From the NCBI RefSeq assembly GCF_001424985.1, contig NZ_LMDA01000023.1:1-57493 (forward strand): a stretch of DNA of 57,493 nucleotides. The letters are read 5' to 3'. The position numbers and the translations under genes were made by a program. The DNA is from Rhizobium sp. Root1212. GTDB lineage: Bacteria > Pseudomonadota > Alphaproteobacteria > Rhizobiales > Rhizobiaceae. The notes beneath the pieces were generated by a model. The model was not told where the DNA came from. It saw only the letters and a list, made by a program, of their open reading frames with translations, and did not search any database. This document shows, piece by piece, positions 1 through 8,817 of this stretch. Each line of letters opens with the position of its first letter. The first letter of the stretch is position 1.

Positions 1-60
1 CGGTAGCTCGTCAGGCTCATAACCTGAAGGCCGCAGGTTCAAATCCTGCCCCCGCAACCA
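1..60 (+). tRNA. Initiator tRNA-fMet (CAT anticodon), 5' end cut off by the window
   Basis: The visible part covers the D-arm 3' half, anticodon arm, variable loop, T-arm and acceptor 3' strand. The anticodon stem TCAGG/CCTGA encloses a CTCATAA loop, with the CAT anticodon at 18-20. The T-loop GGTTCAAATCC and an encoded CCA at 58-60 are present. The D-arm and acceptor sequence match the bacterial initiator pattern (GGTAGCTCGTC... and CCCCCGCAACCA) rather than elongator Met. The first ~17 bases are outside the window. Confidence 0.95.
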
Positions 61-71
61 AAGTTACAACC

Positions 72-106
72 AAAAACCCCGCCACGGAAACGTAGGCGGG
101 GTTTTT
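72..106. terminator. Bidirectional intrinsic terminator after tRNA-fMet
   Basis: A perfect 12-bp stem AAAAACCCCGCC (72-83) pairs with GGCGGGGTTTTT (95-106) around an 11-nt loop. The flanking A and T tracts make it usable from both sides. It separates the rightward tRNA from the leftward polysaccharide operon that ends at 156. Confidence 0.85.
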
Positions 107-155
107 GCGTTCAATAACTCCTAACCACCCATAAGCCCTGCGAGACTTCTCGTCG

Positions 156-1475
156 TTAAAGTGCATGCGCGAGAAGCGCGGGGCTTTCCGTCGTCGCAGC
201 GTCGAGTTTTCTGCGCAACAGGGCGCGGTAGAGCTTGACGTGTTCGCGCGCGCAGCCGAGATGGTCGGCGGGTTGGCGCATGGAGGCGCGCAGCCGGTCC
301 CAGATATGGCTGTCGCCCAATGCCTCGACGATACGGTCGGCGAGATCCTGGCTGCTGCCGGCGCGGAAATGCAGGCCGTCCTCACCCTCGCGCACCTTCT
401 CGGCCAGGCCGCCGATATCCGAGCAAATCATCGGCCTGCGATGGAGCAGGGCTTCCTGGATAACCATAGGCGAGTTTTCCCACCAGACGGACGGCAGAAT
501 CACCCAATCGACCGAGCGCATCAGGCGCGGCACGTCCGCGTTCTGGTAAGCGCCGTAGAAGCGGACGCGGTCGCCGGCGTCCGAAATGAGCTTTTTCATC
601 CGTTCCTGGAATTCGACCGGCTGGCGCTCGAGATTGCCGCCGTAGATCATCAGGCAGGAGTCTTCGCCCCATATCTCCTTCGGGATGCGCGAGATAGCGT
701 CGATCAGGACATCGACCCCCTTGAACGGCGTCATCTGGCCGAAATAGGCAAAGCGGTTGCGGTGGGGGGTGAGACCTTGCAACGCGCGCGCGGGGGCGAC
801 CGCTTCCACGGCGATCCCGTTTTCGATCACGCAGAGCTTGTCCTTTTCGATGCCCCATGCGGCGTAGCGCTCCGCCAGAAAGCGGCTCGGGGAAACGAAG
901 GCGTCGGCAAGGCCCAGCATGCCGCGGGTAAAGTGCTCCCGTTTCAGGAAGCGGGAGACCGGAATATCGGGAAAGCAGCCGTGGCAGGCGACGGGAGATG
1001 CCGTTTCGCAGAGCTGACCGGAAGGGCGTTTCACCATCTGCCCGTGGTTGTGGCAGATCGACAGGTATTCATGGAACGTGACGAGGATAGCCGCATGCGG
1101 AAATGCTTCCCTCAAAGCGTAGAGCGCTTCGAGGCCAATGCCAAGGACGTGATGGAAGTGAATGACATGGGGCCTCAGATCACGCGCGAAACGCAAGAGG
1201 TCCCGGCTGATCGCCTGCGTGTCGCCGTTCGACAAAAACAGGTGGTCGTAATCGTCAGCGTGAAACAGCAACTCATCTTCGGCAAGGTGAAGGCTCATCA
1301 GGGCGGATGCGGCATGCCGTGGGACCGGATGGCCGACACGGGCGAGATAAACGGATTCCACGTTGGGCAGCGCGTTCAGGCCGCGATGCAGGTTGTGGGA
1401 TGCGATTTCCGCCCCTCCGAGCGAGAGCGTCGGGTGCGCATGCGAGACGACAAGGACACGAAGTTTCTCGTTCAT
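156..1475 (-). CDS. GT4-family glycosyltransferase (last gene of the EPS left arm; wgeG/expE7-like position)
   Basis: This 439-residue cytoplasmic GT4 (GT-B fold) enzyme probably adds one sugar of the exopolysaccharide repeat from a nucleotide-sugar donor. The N-terminal acceptor domain opens with a Rossmann strand and GGAEI. The donor domain has VIENGIAV, FAYFGQMTPFKG and the segment WWENSPMVIQEALLHRRP, which carries the usual E-x7-E region near residue 335. Four cysteines sit at about residues 145-170 (ICH, LC and CHGC contexts), a pattern shared with the GT4 at 4476-5726. Its ATG overlaps the stop of the gene before it (ATGA), so the two are translationally coupled. It is the last gene of the operon; the terminator at 72-106 lies downstream. 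The sugar specificity cannot be read from sequence. Confidence 0.85.
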   Translation of the reverse strand: MNEKLRVLVVSHAHPTLSLGGAEIASHNLHRGLNALPNVESVYLARVGHPVPRHAASALMSLHLAEDELLFHADDYDHLFLSNGDTQAISRDLLRFARDLRPHVIHFHHVLGIGLEALYALREAFPHAAILVTFHEYLSICHNHGQMVKRPSGQLCETASPVACHGCFPDIPVSRFLKREHFTRGMLGLADAFVSPSRFLAERYAAWGIEKDKLCVIENGIAVEAVAPARALQGLTPHRNRFAYFGQMTPFKGVDVLIDAISRIPKEIWGEDSCLMIYGGNLERQPVEFQERMKKLISDAGDRVRFYGAYQNADVPRLMRSVDWVILPSVWWENSPMVIQEALLHRRPMICSDIGGLAEKVREGEDGLHFRAGSSQDLADRIVEALGDSHIWDRLRASMRQPADHLGCAREHVKLYRALLRRKLDAATTESPALLAHAL

Positions 1476-3703
1476 GCGGACCTCTTTTCCGGCTGCTTTT
1501 CAACGGCGAGGACCGGCGAGCACTGGCTTTTGAATATTTTTCGGTCGATCTCTTCCACGAGAGCTGCGATGGCCGGACCATGACCGTCGCGGGCGTCATC
1601 GCAGCCCCACATCTGTACCGACGGCAGCAAATAGGAGCCGATGCCTGATCGATTGAGACGCAGGCCGAGATCCAGGCCTTTTTCCTGTGCTCCCAGGTAG
1701 CCGCCGGAAAAGCCACCGACGCGCGCCAGAGCATCGCGGGGCATGATGCAGCATTCGAGCGATGCGGCCGCGATACGGGTCAGCTTCATGTCTGTGATCG
1801 CCTTGAGCGGATATCCGGCATAGCGGCCGACAACGGGTTGGTCGCCGGTGTCGCCCTCGATCCAGCTTCCCGCCCAGCGGATGGAATGGTCCTCGTAAGC
1901 CAGAACGGGAGAGATGATGCTGCCTTTCAGGCTCGCGGCCGCAGTGACGAGTTTGCCGTACCAACCTCTTCCGCGCGGGATCAGCGAAGCGGAGAGCGAG
2001 ACGACCGTTTCGCAAGTGAGTGACAGGGTGCCGGCTTCAAGCATGTCGTAGACGTCGCCCGGTTCCTTGACCGAAACCAGCCTGACCGAAAGGCGATAGA
2101 ACCGCGCGCGTTCCATAAGGCGGGTGGCCTGTCTTCGAAAGCGGTCCGCAGGCATGGCGATGACGATTGGCGCATGCCGGGTTTCGGGATCGAGCGCGAG
2201 CAGGGCCATGAGCGGGGCGATGTCCTCCTCGCTCTCGCCGGCGCCGATGACGATGGGTGGGCTGTTCTCCTCATCGAAGGGGCCGGCATCCAGCACGGTG
2301 TCGATCACCGGCGCCGATCTTCCTGAACGCCCGAGGAACGGGACGATCTGGGTATCGATGATTGCCGGGAGCGCGCAGTTCGCGGGGTCGATGGCGCCGA
2401 GTTGGCGCAGTGCTGCCGAACGCGCGGAAGTTCTCGCCGGTCTTACCGGCAAAAAGGCACGGCGCAGATCGCGCAACGTCAATTCGAAGTAGAGGCGGGC
2501 ATCGGGGTCGTCGGCGGGCAATTGGGCCTGGGCGATGAAGCCGTGGGTGTGCTGTTCACCCCAAAAGCCCGGTGTCGTGGGCTGCTGCTCGTTGAAACTG
2601 TCGGTGACATCAGGGCGCTGGAAGCGCGTCCAGCATTCATCGAGGGTCGCGGCGGCATTGTGTCGGCGCAGTTTCACGGTGGCGACATGGCCTTCGGGGT
2701 CATAAAGCCAGCCGGAGGCGAGCAGGTTTCCTCCGTCGGCCTCGAATATATTGTCTATTCCCATGCGGACGGGATGCGGAAGGCCGGAAACGGTTTCCTT
2801 GCCTTCGAAGCTGTTGGCGGCCGTCCGCAGGGATAGCAGCACCTCCGGTGCGCCGTTGGTGCGCAGCAGGACCGACCGGATATGTTCGGGCGTTTCGAGC
2901 GGGCCGGCGATGCGCTTCTTGGGGTGGACCGCGATATGCCGCCAGCCGGCACGTCCCCGAAAGACCAAGCCTTCGATGTCGGGAGCGTGGGTCACTTGAC
3001 CCGCATCGAGAAGGCCGATGAAGCCCGAAGCGCCCTCGGGCGCCTCGGCGCGGGGAAAGACCGCGATGCCGCACTCCGCGACTACAGGTGCCGTGCTTCC
3101 GACGGCGCACATCCGGTAAGTGCTGGGCGCCATGCCGCGGTTCCAGCCTTGCAGCAGCGTCACGCCGTCGTGGGTTTCGCCGATGAGTTCGACGAAACCG
3201 TCGCTGGCGTGGGCGGCCTGCAAAAGCGTGGTGATCGTTTGAAGCCTGCGGCGGTTGAGATTGCCGGCCATTAGATTGTCAACGACGCGGTTGACGATGG
3301 CAGCGGACTGAGTTCCTGCGGATTCGACCAAAAGCGCGGCTGCTTCCCCCACCGAGACAAGCCGGGACGCGACAATGAACTGCGAGCCCGCTTCCTCTTC
3401 TGCGAACTGTATCGTGGTTATGGGCGTGTCCGCGTCTCCTGCGGGCAGGAGGGCTGCAAAGCCATGCTTGGCTTGCGGCGAGGGTGCCGGCAGCCTCCAC
3501 TCCGAGACAAAGGCGCTTCGTTTGCCTGCCTGATCGTCGCCGATCGTAACGCTTATGTTGCCGGCCGGGACACGGCCGAGGCCGATAATCAGCAAGGTCG
3601 TCTCGTCGACGCGGCAGCCGATGACCCTGCCGGAGCGTAGCGCTCTGTTTGCGCCGTGCTTGCCTGCCGTGGGGATCGTCGGCGATTGTTCGGTAACCAG
3701 CAC
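1472..3703 (-). CDS. Large GT2-like protein with a degenerate catalytic motif (wgeF/expE6-like position)
   Basis: This protein of about 743 residues has the same size and layout as the GT2 at 6559-8793. The N-terminal half holds a GWLYDP...RPDV module near residues 310-350, also seen in the gene at 3721-4467. The C-terminal third aligns with GT2 enzymes, including RVGGFSGGYL and a final LDLGLRL segment. Where the paralogue has LNSDVVP (the DxD metal site) this one reads LSASLIP, and YEDSDLC is replaced by QEKGLDL, so catalysis is doubtful. I chose the GTG at 3701-3703 because a GGGAGGG ribosome site lies 6-7 nt before it; a TTG at 3707-3709 is only 1 nt from that site. No membrane segment is obvious. 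Confidence 0.75.
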   Translation of the reverse strand: MLVTEQSPTIPTAGKHGANRALRSGRVIGCRVDETTLLIIGLGRVPAGNISVTIGDDQAGKRSAFVSEWRLPAPSPQAKHGFAALLPAGDADTPITTIQFAEEEAGSQFIVASRLVSVGEAAALLVESAGTQSAAIVNRVVDNLMAGNLNRRRLQTITTLLQAAHASDGFVELIGETHDGVTLLQGWNRGMAPSTYRMCAVGSTAPVVAECGIAVFPRAEAPEGASGFIGLLDAGQVTHAPDIEGLVFRGRAGWRHIAVHPKKRIAGPLETPEHIRSVLLRTNGAPEVLLSLRTAANSFEGKETVSGLPHPVRMGIDNIFEADGGNLLASGWLYDPEGHVATVKLRRHNAAATLDECWTRFQRPDVTDSFNEQQPTTPGFWGEQHTHGFIAQAQLPADDPDARLYFELTLRDLRRAFLPVRPARTSARSAALRQLGAIDPANCALPAIIDTQIVPFLGRSGRSAPVIDTVLDAGPFDEENSPPIVIGAGESEEDIAPLMALLALDPETRHAPIVIAMPADRFRRQATRLMERARFYRLSVRLVSVKEPGDVYDMLEAGTLSLTCETVVSLSASLIPRGRGWYGKLVTAAASLKGSIISPVLAYEDHSIRWAGSWIEGDTGDQPVVGRYAGYPLKAITDMKLTRIAAASLECCIMPRDALARVGGFSGGYLGAQEKGLDLGLRLNRSGIGSYLLPSVQMWGCDDARDGHGPAIAALVEEIDRKIFKSQCSPVLAVEKQPEKRSA

Positions 3704-3720
3704 GCTCAACCCTCCCTGGA

Positions 3721-4467
3721 TCAGACCCTGGCGATCAGCGCGAGGCTGGCGCCTGCGACAAATCCCACGAGAACGAAAAGCAGCATCAGCAGCGGCTTCA
3801 ACTCGCCGTTCGCACGCTTGCGCAGCGTATTCAGGTTCTTCTCCATGCCGGCCACGACACCATCCATCCGCATCAGGTGGACATCGAGATCGTTCAGCCG
3901 CTGGCCGATATCCACCCTGAGGCCTTCGACGGCGTGGCTGACATCGGTCAGGCTGGCGGTTTCCGTCTTGCCGGGATCGATTTCGGAGGGGCGCTGCAGG
4001 GAGCGTTGGGAGACCTGCAACTGCCGTTGCGCCGCCATCAGCACGTCGAGCTTGTCGAGCACTTTTGCAAGCGGCGCGGCGATCAGGGCTTCGGCCGCCT
4101 GTTCGTCCGGCTGGGGCACACGCAGGGCCTGCTCTGAACCGCTGCCGCTTCGCGCCATGACGACGATATCCTTCGCGCGCGAATGGATGGGCTCGGGCAA
4201 TGCGATTTCGAAGGCGTGCTTGCCGTCACCGATGCCGTTGCGTCTGAGGTCGGGGCGGTTGCGGTCGGCGACGGTCTCCGCGATCACCTTGCCATCGAGC
4301 AGGACGCGGATGACCAGCCGCTGATCCGGCGCCATCGGGTCGAAGGCCCAGCCGAAAATCCTGCCCATGTCGATGGCATCCACCCGGCCGTTCATCGGCT
4401 TGGCGTTATCCTGTTCGGATGCGGCATCCGGTCGTTCCGCGGGCGGTCGTTCGGCGGGATTGGCCAT
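3721..4467 (-). CDS. Tail-anchored coiled-coil protein with a GWxxDP module (wgeE/expE5-like position)
   Basis: This 248-residue protein has no clear catalytic domain. Residues about 25-95 carry a beta-rich module (GRIFGWAFDP, RPDLRRNGIGDGKHAF) known from glycosyltransferases and other surface-polysaccharide proteins. Residues about 120-220 are rich in heptad-like leucine, aspartate and glutamine and probably form a coiled coil. A single hydrophobic segment at about 225-245 (LLMLLFVLVGFVAGASLAL) ends in a short tail, so the topology is C-terminally anchored with the bulk in the cytoplasm. The open frame extends much further upstream, but the ATG at 4465-4467 has a good AGGAGA site and lies 8 nt after the previous stop. 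Its role is inferred: it could hold soluble glycosyltransferases at the membrane. Confidence 0.75.
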   Translation of the reverse strand: MANPAERPPAERPDAASEQDNAKPMNGRVDAIDMGRIFGWAFDPMAPDQRLVIRVLLDGKVIAETVADRNRPDLRRNGIGDGKHAFEIALPEPIHSRAKDIVVMARSGSGSEQALRVPQPDEQAAEALIAAPLAKVLDKLDVLMAAQRQLQVSQRSLQRPSEIDPGKTETASLTDVSHAVEGLRVDIGQRLNDLDVHLMRMDGVVAGMEKNLNTLRKRANGELKPLLMLLFVLVGFVAGASLALIARV

Positions 4468-4475
4468 GGGATCTC

Positions 4476-5726
4476 CTATGCCTGAACCTGCGTCGCCTCG
4501 ATCCGCTTCAGGTAGCGGCGGGCGGTCGTGTCGATGTCGTCGGGCTTGCGGGCGTTTTGCGAGAAGCGGCGCAGCAGGTTCGGCTCTTCCAGGATGCTGC
4601 GCATCGCGGCGGCGAGTGCGCGGGCATCGTTGGGCGGAACGGTCAGGCCGTTGACGCCGTGCTCGACCATTTCGGCCATCCCGCCGATGTTGCTGGCGAT
4701 GACCGGGCGGTCTTGCGCCTGCGCTTCCTGAATGACCAGCGGCGCATTTTCCCACCAGACGGAGGGAACGATGGTGCAATCGACCGCGGCTACCAGATCG
4801 GCGATGTCCTCGCGCCGATAAGGGCCTCGGGCCTGTACGGAGGCCGAGGTTTCGGCAAAGCGCCGATCGATCTCGTCGACAAACTTCTCGCTCTGGAAGG
4901 GTGCGCCGCCATGGACGCGAAGCTCGAAATCGAGATCATCGGCCAGAAGCTGGCGTGCGGCCTCGAGCAGCACCGTGACCCCCTTCCAGGGATTGAGATT
5001 TCCGAAATATCCGAAGACCGGCTTCCCGTTCGCAAGCAGCTTTCTGCGGACGCCGGCATTGCGGCTGGGGATGCCATTGGGAATGACGCTGATCTTGTCC
5101 GCGTCCAGCCCCCAGCGCACGAAGCGATCGCGCAGGAAGGCGCTGGGTGAGACGAAGTGATCGACCGTGCGCAACAGCGCCTTCAGGTGGAGTTCGCGCA
5201 GGGTGAAGCGATCGAGCGGGATATCCTTGAAGCAGGCGTGGCAGCGGTCCGGGCTGGACTGGTGGCACAGTTCCCTGCTGCCGGTGCGCACCATCAGGCC
5301 GTCGTGATGGCAGATGGGGTAGTAGTCATGCAGGGTCATGACGATCCGGCACTCGGGCAGGGTGCGGCGGACGATGTGCGGGAATTCGGCGCCCAGCAGC
5401 AGCAGGTGGTGAAGGTGAACCACATCCGGCCGGAAGTCGCGGAGCAGTTCCGTTATATCGGGCACGATGCCGTAGAGATCGATCTGGCTCATGAAGAAGC
5501 GGTCGAAATGGCCGAACCACAGGAGGATTTCGTCTCCTGCCGGGCCGATGCTCTGAAAGCTGGTGCCGGGTCTTGCCTCGCGATGGATCTGGTTGGTGGC
5601 GCCGAGAAACAGGGCCTCGTGGCCCTCGCGCTGGTAGGCGCGGAACAGGTCGTGCGCGAATATTTCGGTGCCGCCCGGATGGAGGGACGGATGGTTGTGG
5701 GCGGCCACCAGAATGCGCTTGCTCAT
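4476..5726 (-). CDS. GT4-family glycosyltransferase (wgeD/expE4-like position)
   Basis: This is a 416-residue GT-B glycosyltransferase. The N-terminus MSKRILVAAHNHP with HPGGTEIF is the acceptor-side Rossmann start. The donor domain contains VIPNGIPS near residue 215, FGYFGNLNPWKG, and WWENAPLVIQEAQAQDRPVIAS near 325-345. It shares with the GT4 at 156-1475 the run ICHxxGxMV ... LC-x7-CHxCF (residues about 140-170), which suggests a paralogous pair with a possible metal or disulfide site. The open frame runs to 6236, but the upstream part is the other-frame shadow of the methyltransferase. The ATG at 5724-5726 overlaps the methyltransferase stop as ATGA. Confidence 0.88.
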   Translation of the reverse strand: MSKRILVAAHNHPSLHPGGTEIFAHDLFRAYQREGHEALFLGATNQIHREARPGTSFQSIGPAGDEILLWFGHFDRFFMSQIDLYGIVPDITELLRDFRPDVVHLHHLLLLGAEFPHIVRRTLPECRIVMTLHDYYPICHHDGLMVRTGSRELCHQSSPDRCHACFKDIPLDRFTLRELHLKALLRTVDHFVSPSAFLRDRFVRWGLDADKISVIPNGIPSRNAGVRRKLLANGKPVFGYFGNLNPWKGVTVLLEAARQLLADDLDFELRVHGGAPFQSEKFVDEIDRRFAETSASVQARGPYRREDIADLVAAVDCTIVPSVWWENAPLVIQEAQAQDRPVIASNIGGMAEMVEHGVNGLTVPPNDARALAAAMRSILEEPNLLRRFSQNARKPDDIDTTARRYLKRIEATQVQA

Positions 5727-6562
5727 CGGCCGCTTCCCCGGCGCTTCGCCACGATGAAATCCTGATGGTGAGCGGCCTTGGTGCCGCGCCAGTGGCCGAG
5801 CGATTTCAGAGCGACGGAGAGGCCGGCGCGTTCGAGCGCCTTGTCGAGAAAACCGTCTTCGAAGCCGATTGCGGCAAGGCGCGGCTGGTTGGGGACGAAC
5901 CAGCACGGGCTTTCGCCATAGCGCTGGAAGGTGAGGCGCGGGTCGCGCCGTCCATGTTCGTTGGCGGACGCGATCGCGTCGACCACGAATGCGGTCATGA
6001 ACAGGCGGCCGCCGGGGGAAAGCACCCTGCGGACTTCGGCGAGATAGACAAGGACTTCCGCGGGGGGCAGATGGGTGACGACGGACGTCATGATGACGAA
6101 GTCGAAATGCTGGTCCGGGAAGGGAAGCTTCAAAGCCTTGCCGCTGATCTTGCCGTTCGGGTTGTACAGTTCGTGGGCGATATCGAGTTGCTGAAAGGTG
6201 AAATTGGGGTAGGCGGGCGTGATCGTGCGCCGGCACCAGCCGATGCCGTCCTCGACAGGATCGATGCCGTCGTAGCGGCTTGTCTGGGGATCGAGATACT
6301 GGGTGAGCGGCACGGCCATGCGACCAATGCCGCAGCCGATGTCGAGCACGCGGCTGTCTTCGCGCAGGCCGCCGATGCGGATGAAATGGCCGAGGAACTC
6401 GGCGCCGATCGCGCGGAAATCGCCGTCGCCGACGAAGACGCTTGTTGTGTCCGGCTGCGGTAGGAAACGATTGTGCCGGATGGATTGGGTCAGCCAGCGG
6501 ACACGGTCTTCGTCGATCAGCCGGGCCGGCGCGGGGGACTGGAGGAGGGCCGCCTGCGTCAT
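5723..6562 (-). CDS. Class I SAM-dependent methyltransferase (wgeC/expE3-like position)
   Basis: This 279-residue protein has SAM-binding motif I VLDIGCGIGRM at about residues 71-81. The acidic motif II follows in RYDGIDPVED, and motif IV-like DFVIMTSVVTHLP lies near 150. Post-motif RRVLSPGGRLFMTAF is typical of the Methyltransf_11/25 group. Membership of the operon makes a sugar or glycan O-methylation likely, but the substrate is unknown. The chosen ATG (6560-6562) has AAGGAG six bases upstream and overlaps the preceding gene's stop; the frame stays open to 6742 without a better start. Confidence 0.85.
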   Translation of the reverse strand: MTQAALLQSPAPARLIDEDRVRWLTQSIRHNRFLPQPDTTSVFVGDGDFRAIGAEFLGHFIRIGGLREDSRVLDIGCGIGRMAVPLTQYLDPQTSRYDGIDPVEDGIGWCRRTITPAYPNFTFQQLDIAHELYNPNGKISGKALKLPFPDQHFDFVIMTSVVTHLPPAEVLVYLAEVRRVLSPGGRLFMTAFVVDAIASANEHGRRDPRLTFQRYGESPCWFVPNQPRLAAIGFEDGFLDKALERAGLSVALKSLGHWRGTKAAHHQDFIVAKRRGSGR

Positions 6563-8793
6563 GCAGCGCTCCTTTCCCGGATGGTGGAGCGATCGGGGCT
6601 TTTGCAGGATCGGTCTGCCATCAGGTCGCGGATGTCGTCCTCCCAGCGCTGCGTGTGGAGCCATGAATTGTACTGGCTGGCGACGCCGCGCATGTAGTCC
6701 TGACTGCGGCGGATCGAGCGGCGTTCGAGATGATAGAGGCACGCCGCCGGCTCATAGGCGATCTGCAGCCCGAGGCGGCGAATCTTCAGGCAGAGGTCGC
6801 TATCCTCGTAGTCGCCGATCACGTAGTCTTCTGTGAAGCCGCCGACGCGCTCGTAGGTTTCCCGGCGGGACACGAGGCAGGCGCCGGTGACGCCGGGCAC
6901 GTCGCGGACCTGCTGCGCCGGCCTGTAGTCGCCGGGCATGCCCTTGTGGAAATGGTGGTTCAACCAGATGCCGCGCTGGTCGCGGCCGAAATACAACCCG
7001 GCATGCTGCAGCGAGCCGTCTTCGAAGAGAAGTTTCGGGCCGATGGCGCCCAGCGTTCTGTCTTCCAACAGCGGCCGCGACAGGGTTTGCAGCCAGCCGG
7101 GCGAAGAGGGCACGACATCCGAATTGAGCATGACAAGGATCGAGCCGCGGGCAAAGCGTGCCCCGGCATTGCAGGCGCGGGCGTAGCCGCCGTTGCGGTT
7201 CATGACCACCAGCTTCATCGGCAACCCGTGCAGAAGGTGGAGACCGCCGAGCAGATGCTCCGTCTCGTCCTGGATTTCCGGGGAATCGAGGACGTAGATG
7301 ATCTCGGAATTGGCCGCGAGCCACGGATCGGTGGCCATGCCCGACAGCTGGAACCGCAGGAAGTCGAGGACCTTGTAGAGGGGCACGACGATGGAAACGA
7401 GCGGCGCGGTCTCGGGCAGGCTGTAGTCTTTGGTGGTGTCGATCTCGATGGTCTTGCCCAGTCTGCGTTCGATATCCTGCAAAGCGGGGGCGAGGATCGT
7501 GCGGAAGGCGGCATCGGTCGCATGCTGCGGCGGCACGGCGCGCAGGACGTGGTTTCGCTGGATCGAGGGTTCGAAGGGTTGCGGTTTCGGGATCAGCGGC
7601 TTGGCTGCGCCCGAGGCAAGACGCATCTGAAATCGGGGCTGCAGCAGCGGGCCGGGGGATTCCGTGAACGGAATCCAGGCAACGAAGCCGGTCACGTCGG
7701 TCTTGCTCTTTTCGTCCTTGCCCTGCGCCCATGCCGGGAATTTGTAGTTGTTGCCGTCGAGCGGGACGGCGGTGCCGTCTTCCCTGACGTAATCGATGCC
7801 GGCGAAGGCCGATGACGGCGCATGGAACCAGCCGCCGGCCAGAAGACCGCCTTCCAGCGCCAAAGCGAGATCGACCTCCCCGGACGGGTGCATCGATGAC
7901 CTGGCAACCTTGCTTGCGGTGAGCGGCACGCGTGTCTGAAGATCGATCGCCAAGGCGGCGGCGCCTTCCGGCAAGGTGGCGAGCCGACGGATGATCATCT
8001 CCCGCAGTTCGACCGCCTCGCGGTTCTTACCCCACCAGCTCTGGAGGCTGGCATGGCGCGGTCTGCCGTCGGCAAGCTGGCGAATGGCGAGGCCGTTTTT
8101 GCTGAGGAGCACGACGAGAAACGGCGGGGAGGGGACTTCCGCGATGAAATGGCAGGATTGCATGCCGTTTTTCGCGCCGCGCCGGAGGACGTGCCGTGCG
8201 GGGATGCGCGTGATCGACGTCGAGCCGATCGCGTAGATCGCGGTGATCTCGCCCAGATCGGGATTGATCGCCGTCTCGATGAGATGGTTTCCGCGGGCAA
8301 TCTGACAGACGATGCTGGCGGCCTGCGGTTCGGGCACGAGCGCGTGAAGGGCGTCTTCGACCACCATGTTGAACAGAGGGTCGGCGGCGATGCGGAAGGC
8401 GCTTCGCCAGACGGTCAGCAGGCTGCCGATGAACTTGATACGGGCATCGGGCGCAAGATCAGTGAAAAGGGTTTCGACATCGAGGGGGACGAGCAAGCGT
8501 GCCGGCTGCAGTACAACGGTTTCGGCGGTGCCGCCGTGCTCCGTGCAGATATCGACGGTTGCCGGCTGCTTCTCGGGCTTCATCGCCCAGAACATGCGAT
8601 GCCCACCGTCGTCGAGCGGCAGCATTATGCTGACGAGGGGTACCGGCGACGGCTCCATGGACAGGAGGCATCTCGTGCCGGAAGGAAGGGCTGCGGGGAG
8701 ATCCCAGACGAGGACGGCCAGTTCCGTGCCGAGCCGGAAGCTCTTTGCGTTCCTGAAAACGCCCGTGGCGCCTGTCTTTTCGTCGAACGTCAC
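6559..8793 (-). CDS. wgeB: Large GT2-family glycosyltransferase (WgeB/ExpE2-like)
   Basis: This 744-residue protein has an N-terminal part of about 440 residues without recognised catalytic motifs, followed by a GT2 (GT-A) domain. The domain starts at about residue 460 with LVSIVVPLYKV. It carries the DxD-type LNSDVVP near 559, then GPKLLFEDGSLQHAG, RVGGFTEDYVIGDYEDSDLC near 655-667, and LYHLE. These are the features of rhamnosyl- or galactosyltransferase-like GT2 enzymes, and the catalytic residues look intact. The start is a GTG at 8791-8793 with AGAGGGG upstream. It follows the RTX gene after a 65-bp gap that holds an 8-bp stem-loop. The symbol rests on synteny with the S. meliloti galactoglucan cluster. 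Confidence 0.82.
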   Translation of the reverse strand: MTFDEKTGATGVFRNAKSFRLGTELAVLVWDLPAALPSGTRCLLSMEPSPVPLVSIMLPLDDGGHRMFWAMKPEKQPATVDICTEHGGTAETVVLQPARLLVPLDVETLFTDLAPDARIKFIGSLLTVWRSAFRIAADPLFNMVVEDALHALVPEPQAASIVCQIARGNHLIETAINPDLGEITAIYAIGSTSITRIPARHVLRRGAKNGMQSCHFIAEVPSPPFLVVLLSKNGLAIRQLADGRPRHASLQSWWGKNREAVELREMIIRRLATLPEGAAALAIDLQTRVPLTASKVARSSMHPSGEVDLALALEGGLLAGGWFHAPSSAFAGIDYVREDGTAVPLDGNNYKFPAWAQGKDEKSKTDVTGFVAWIPFTESPGPLLQPRFQMRLASGAAKPLIPKPQPFEPSIQRNHVLRAVPPQHATDAAFRTILAPALQDIERRLGKTIEIDTTKDYSLPETAPLVSIVVPLYKVLDFLRFQLSGMATDPWLAANSEIIYVLDSPEIQDETEHLLGGLHLLHGLPMKLVVMNRNGGYARACNAGARFARGSILVMLNSDVVPSSPGWLQTLSRPLLEDRTLGAIGPKLLFEDGSLQHAGLYFGRDQRGIWLNHHFHKGMPGDYRPAQQVRDVPGVTGACLVSRRETYERVGGFTEDYVIGDYEDSDLCLKIRRLGLQIAYEPAACLYHLERRSIRRSQDYMRGVASQYNSWLHTQRWEDDIRDLMADRSCKSPDRSTIRERSAA

Positions 8794-8817
8794 GCGTTGC
8801 CCCTCTGGATCGGAAGA

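Noticed and set aside
1..60. Integration site (att) at tRNA-fMet
   Set aside because: I saw no repeat of the tRNA 3' end elsewhere in the window and no integrase, so an att site cannot be supported.
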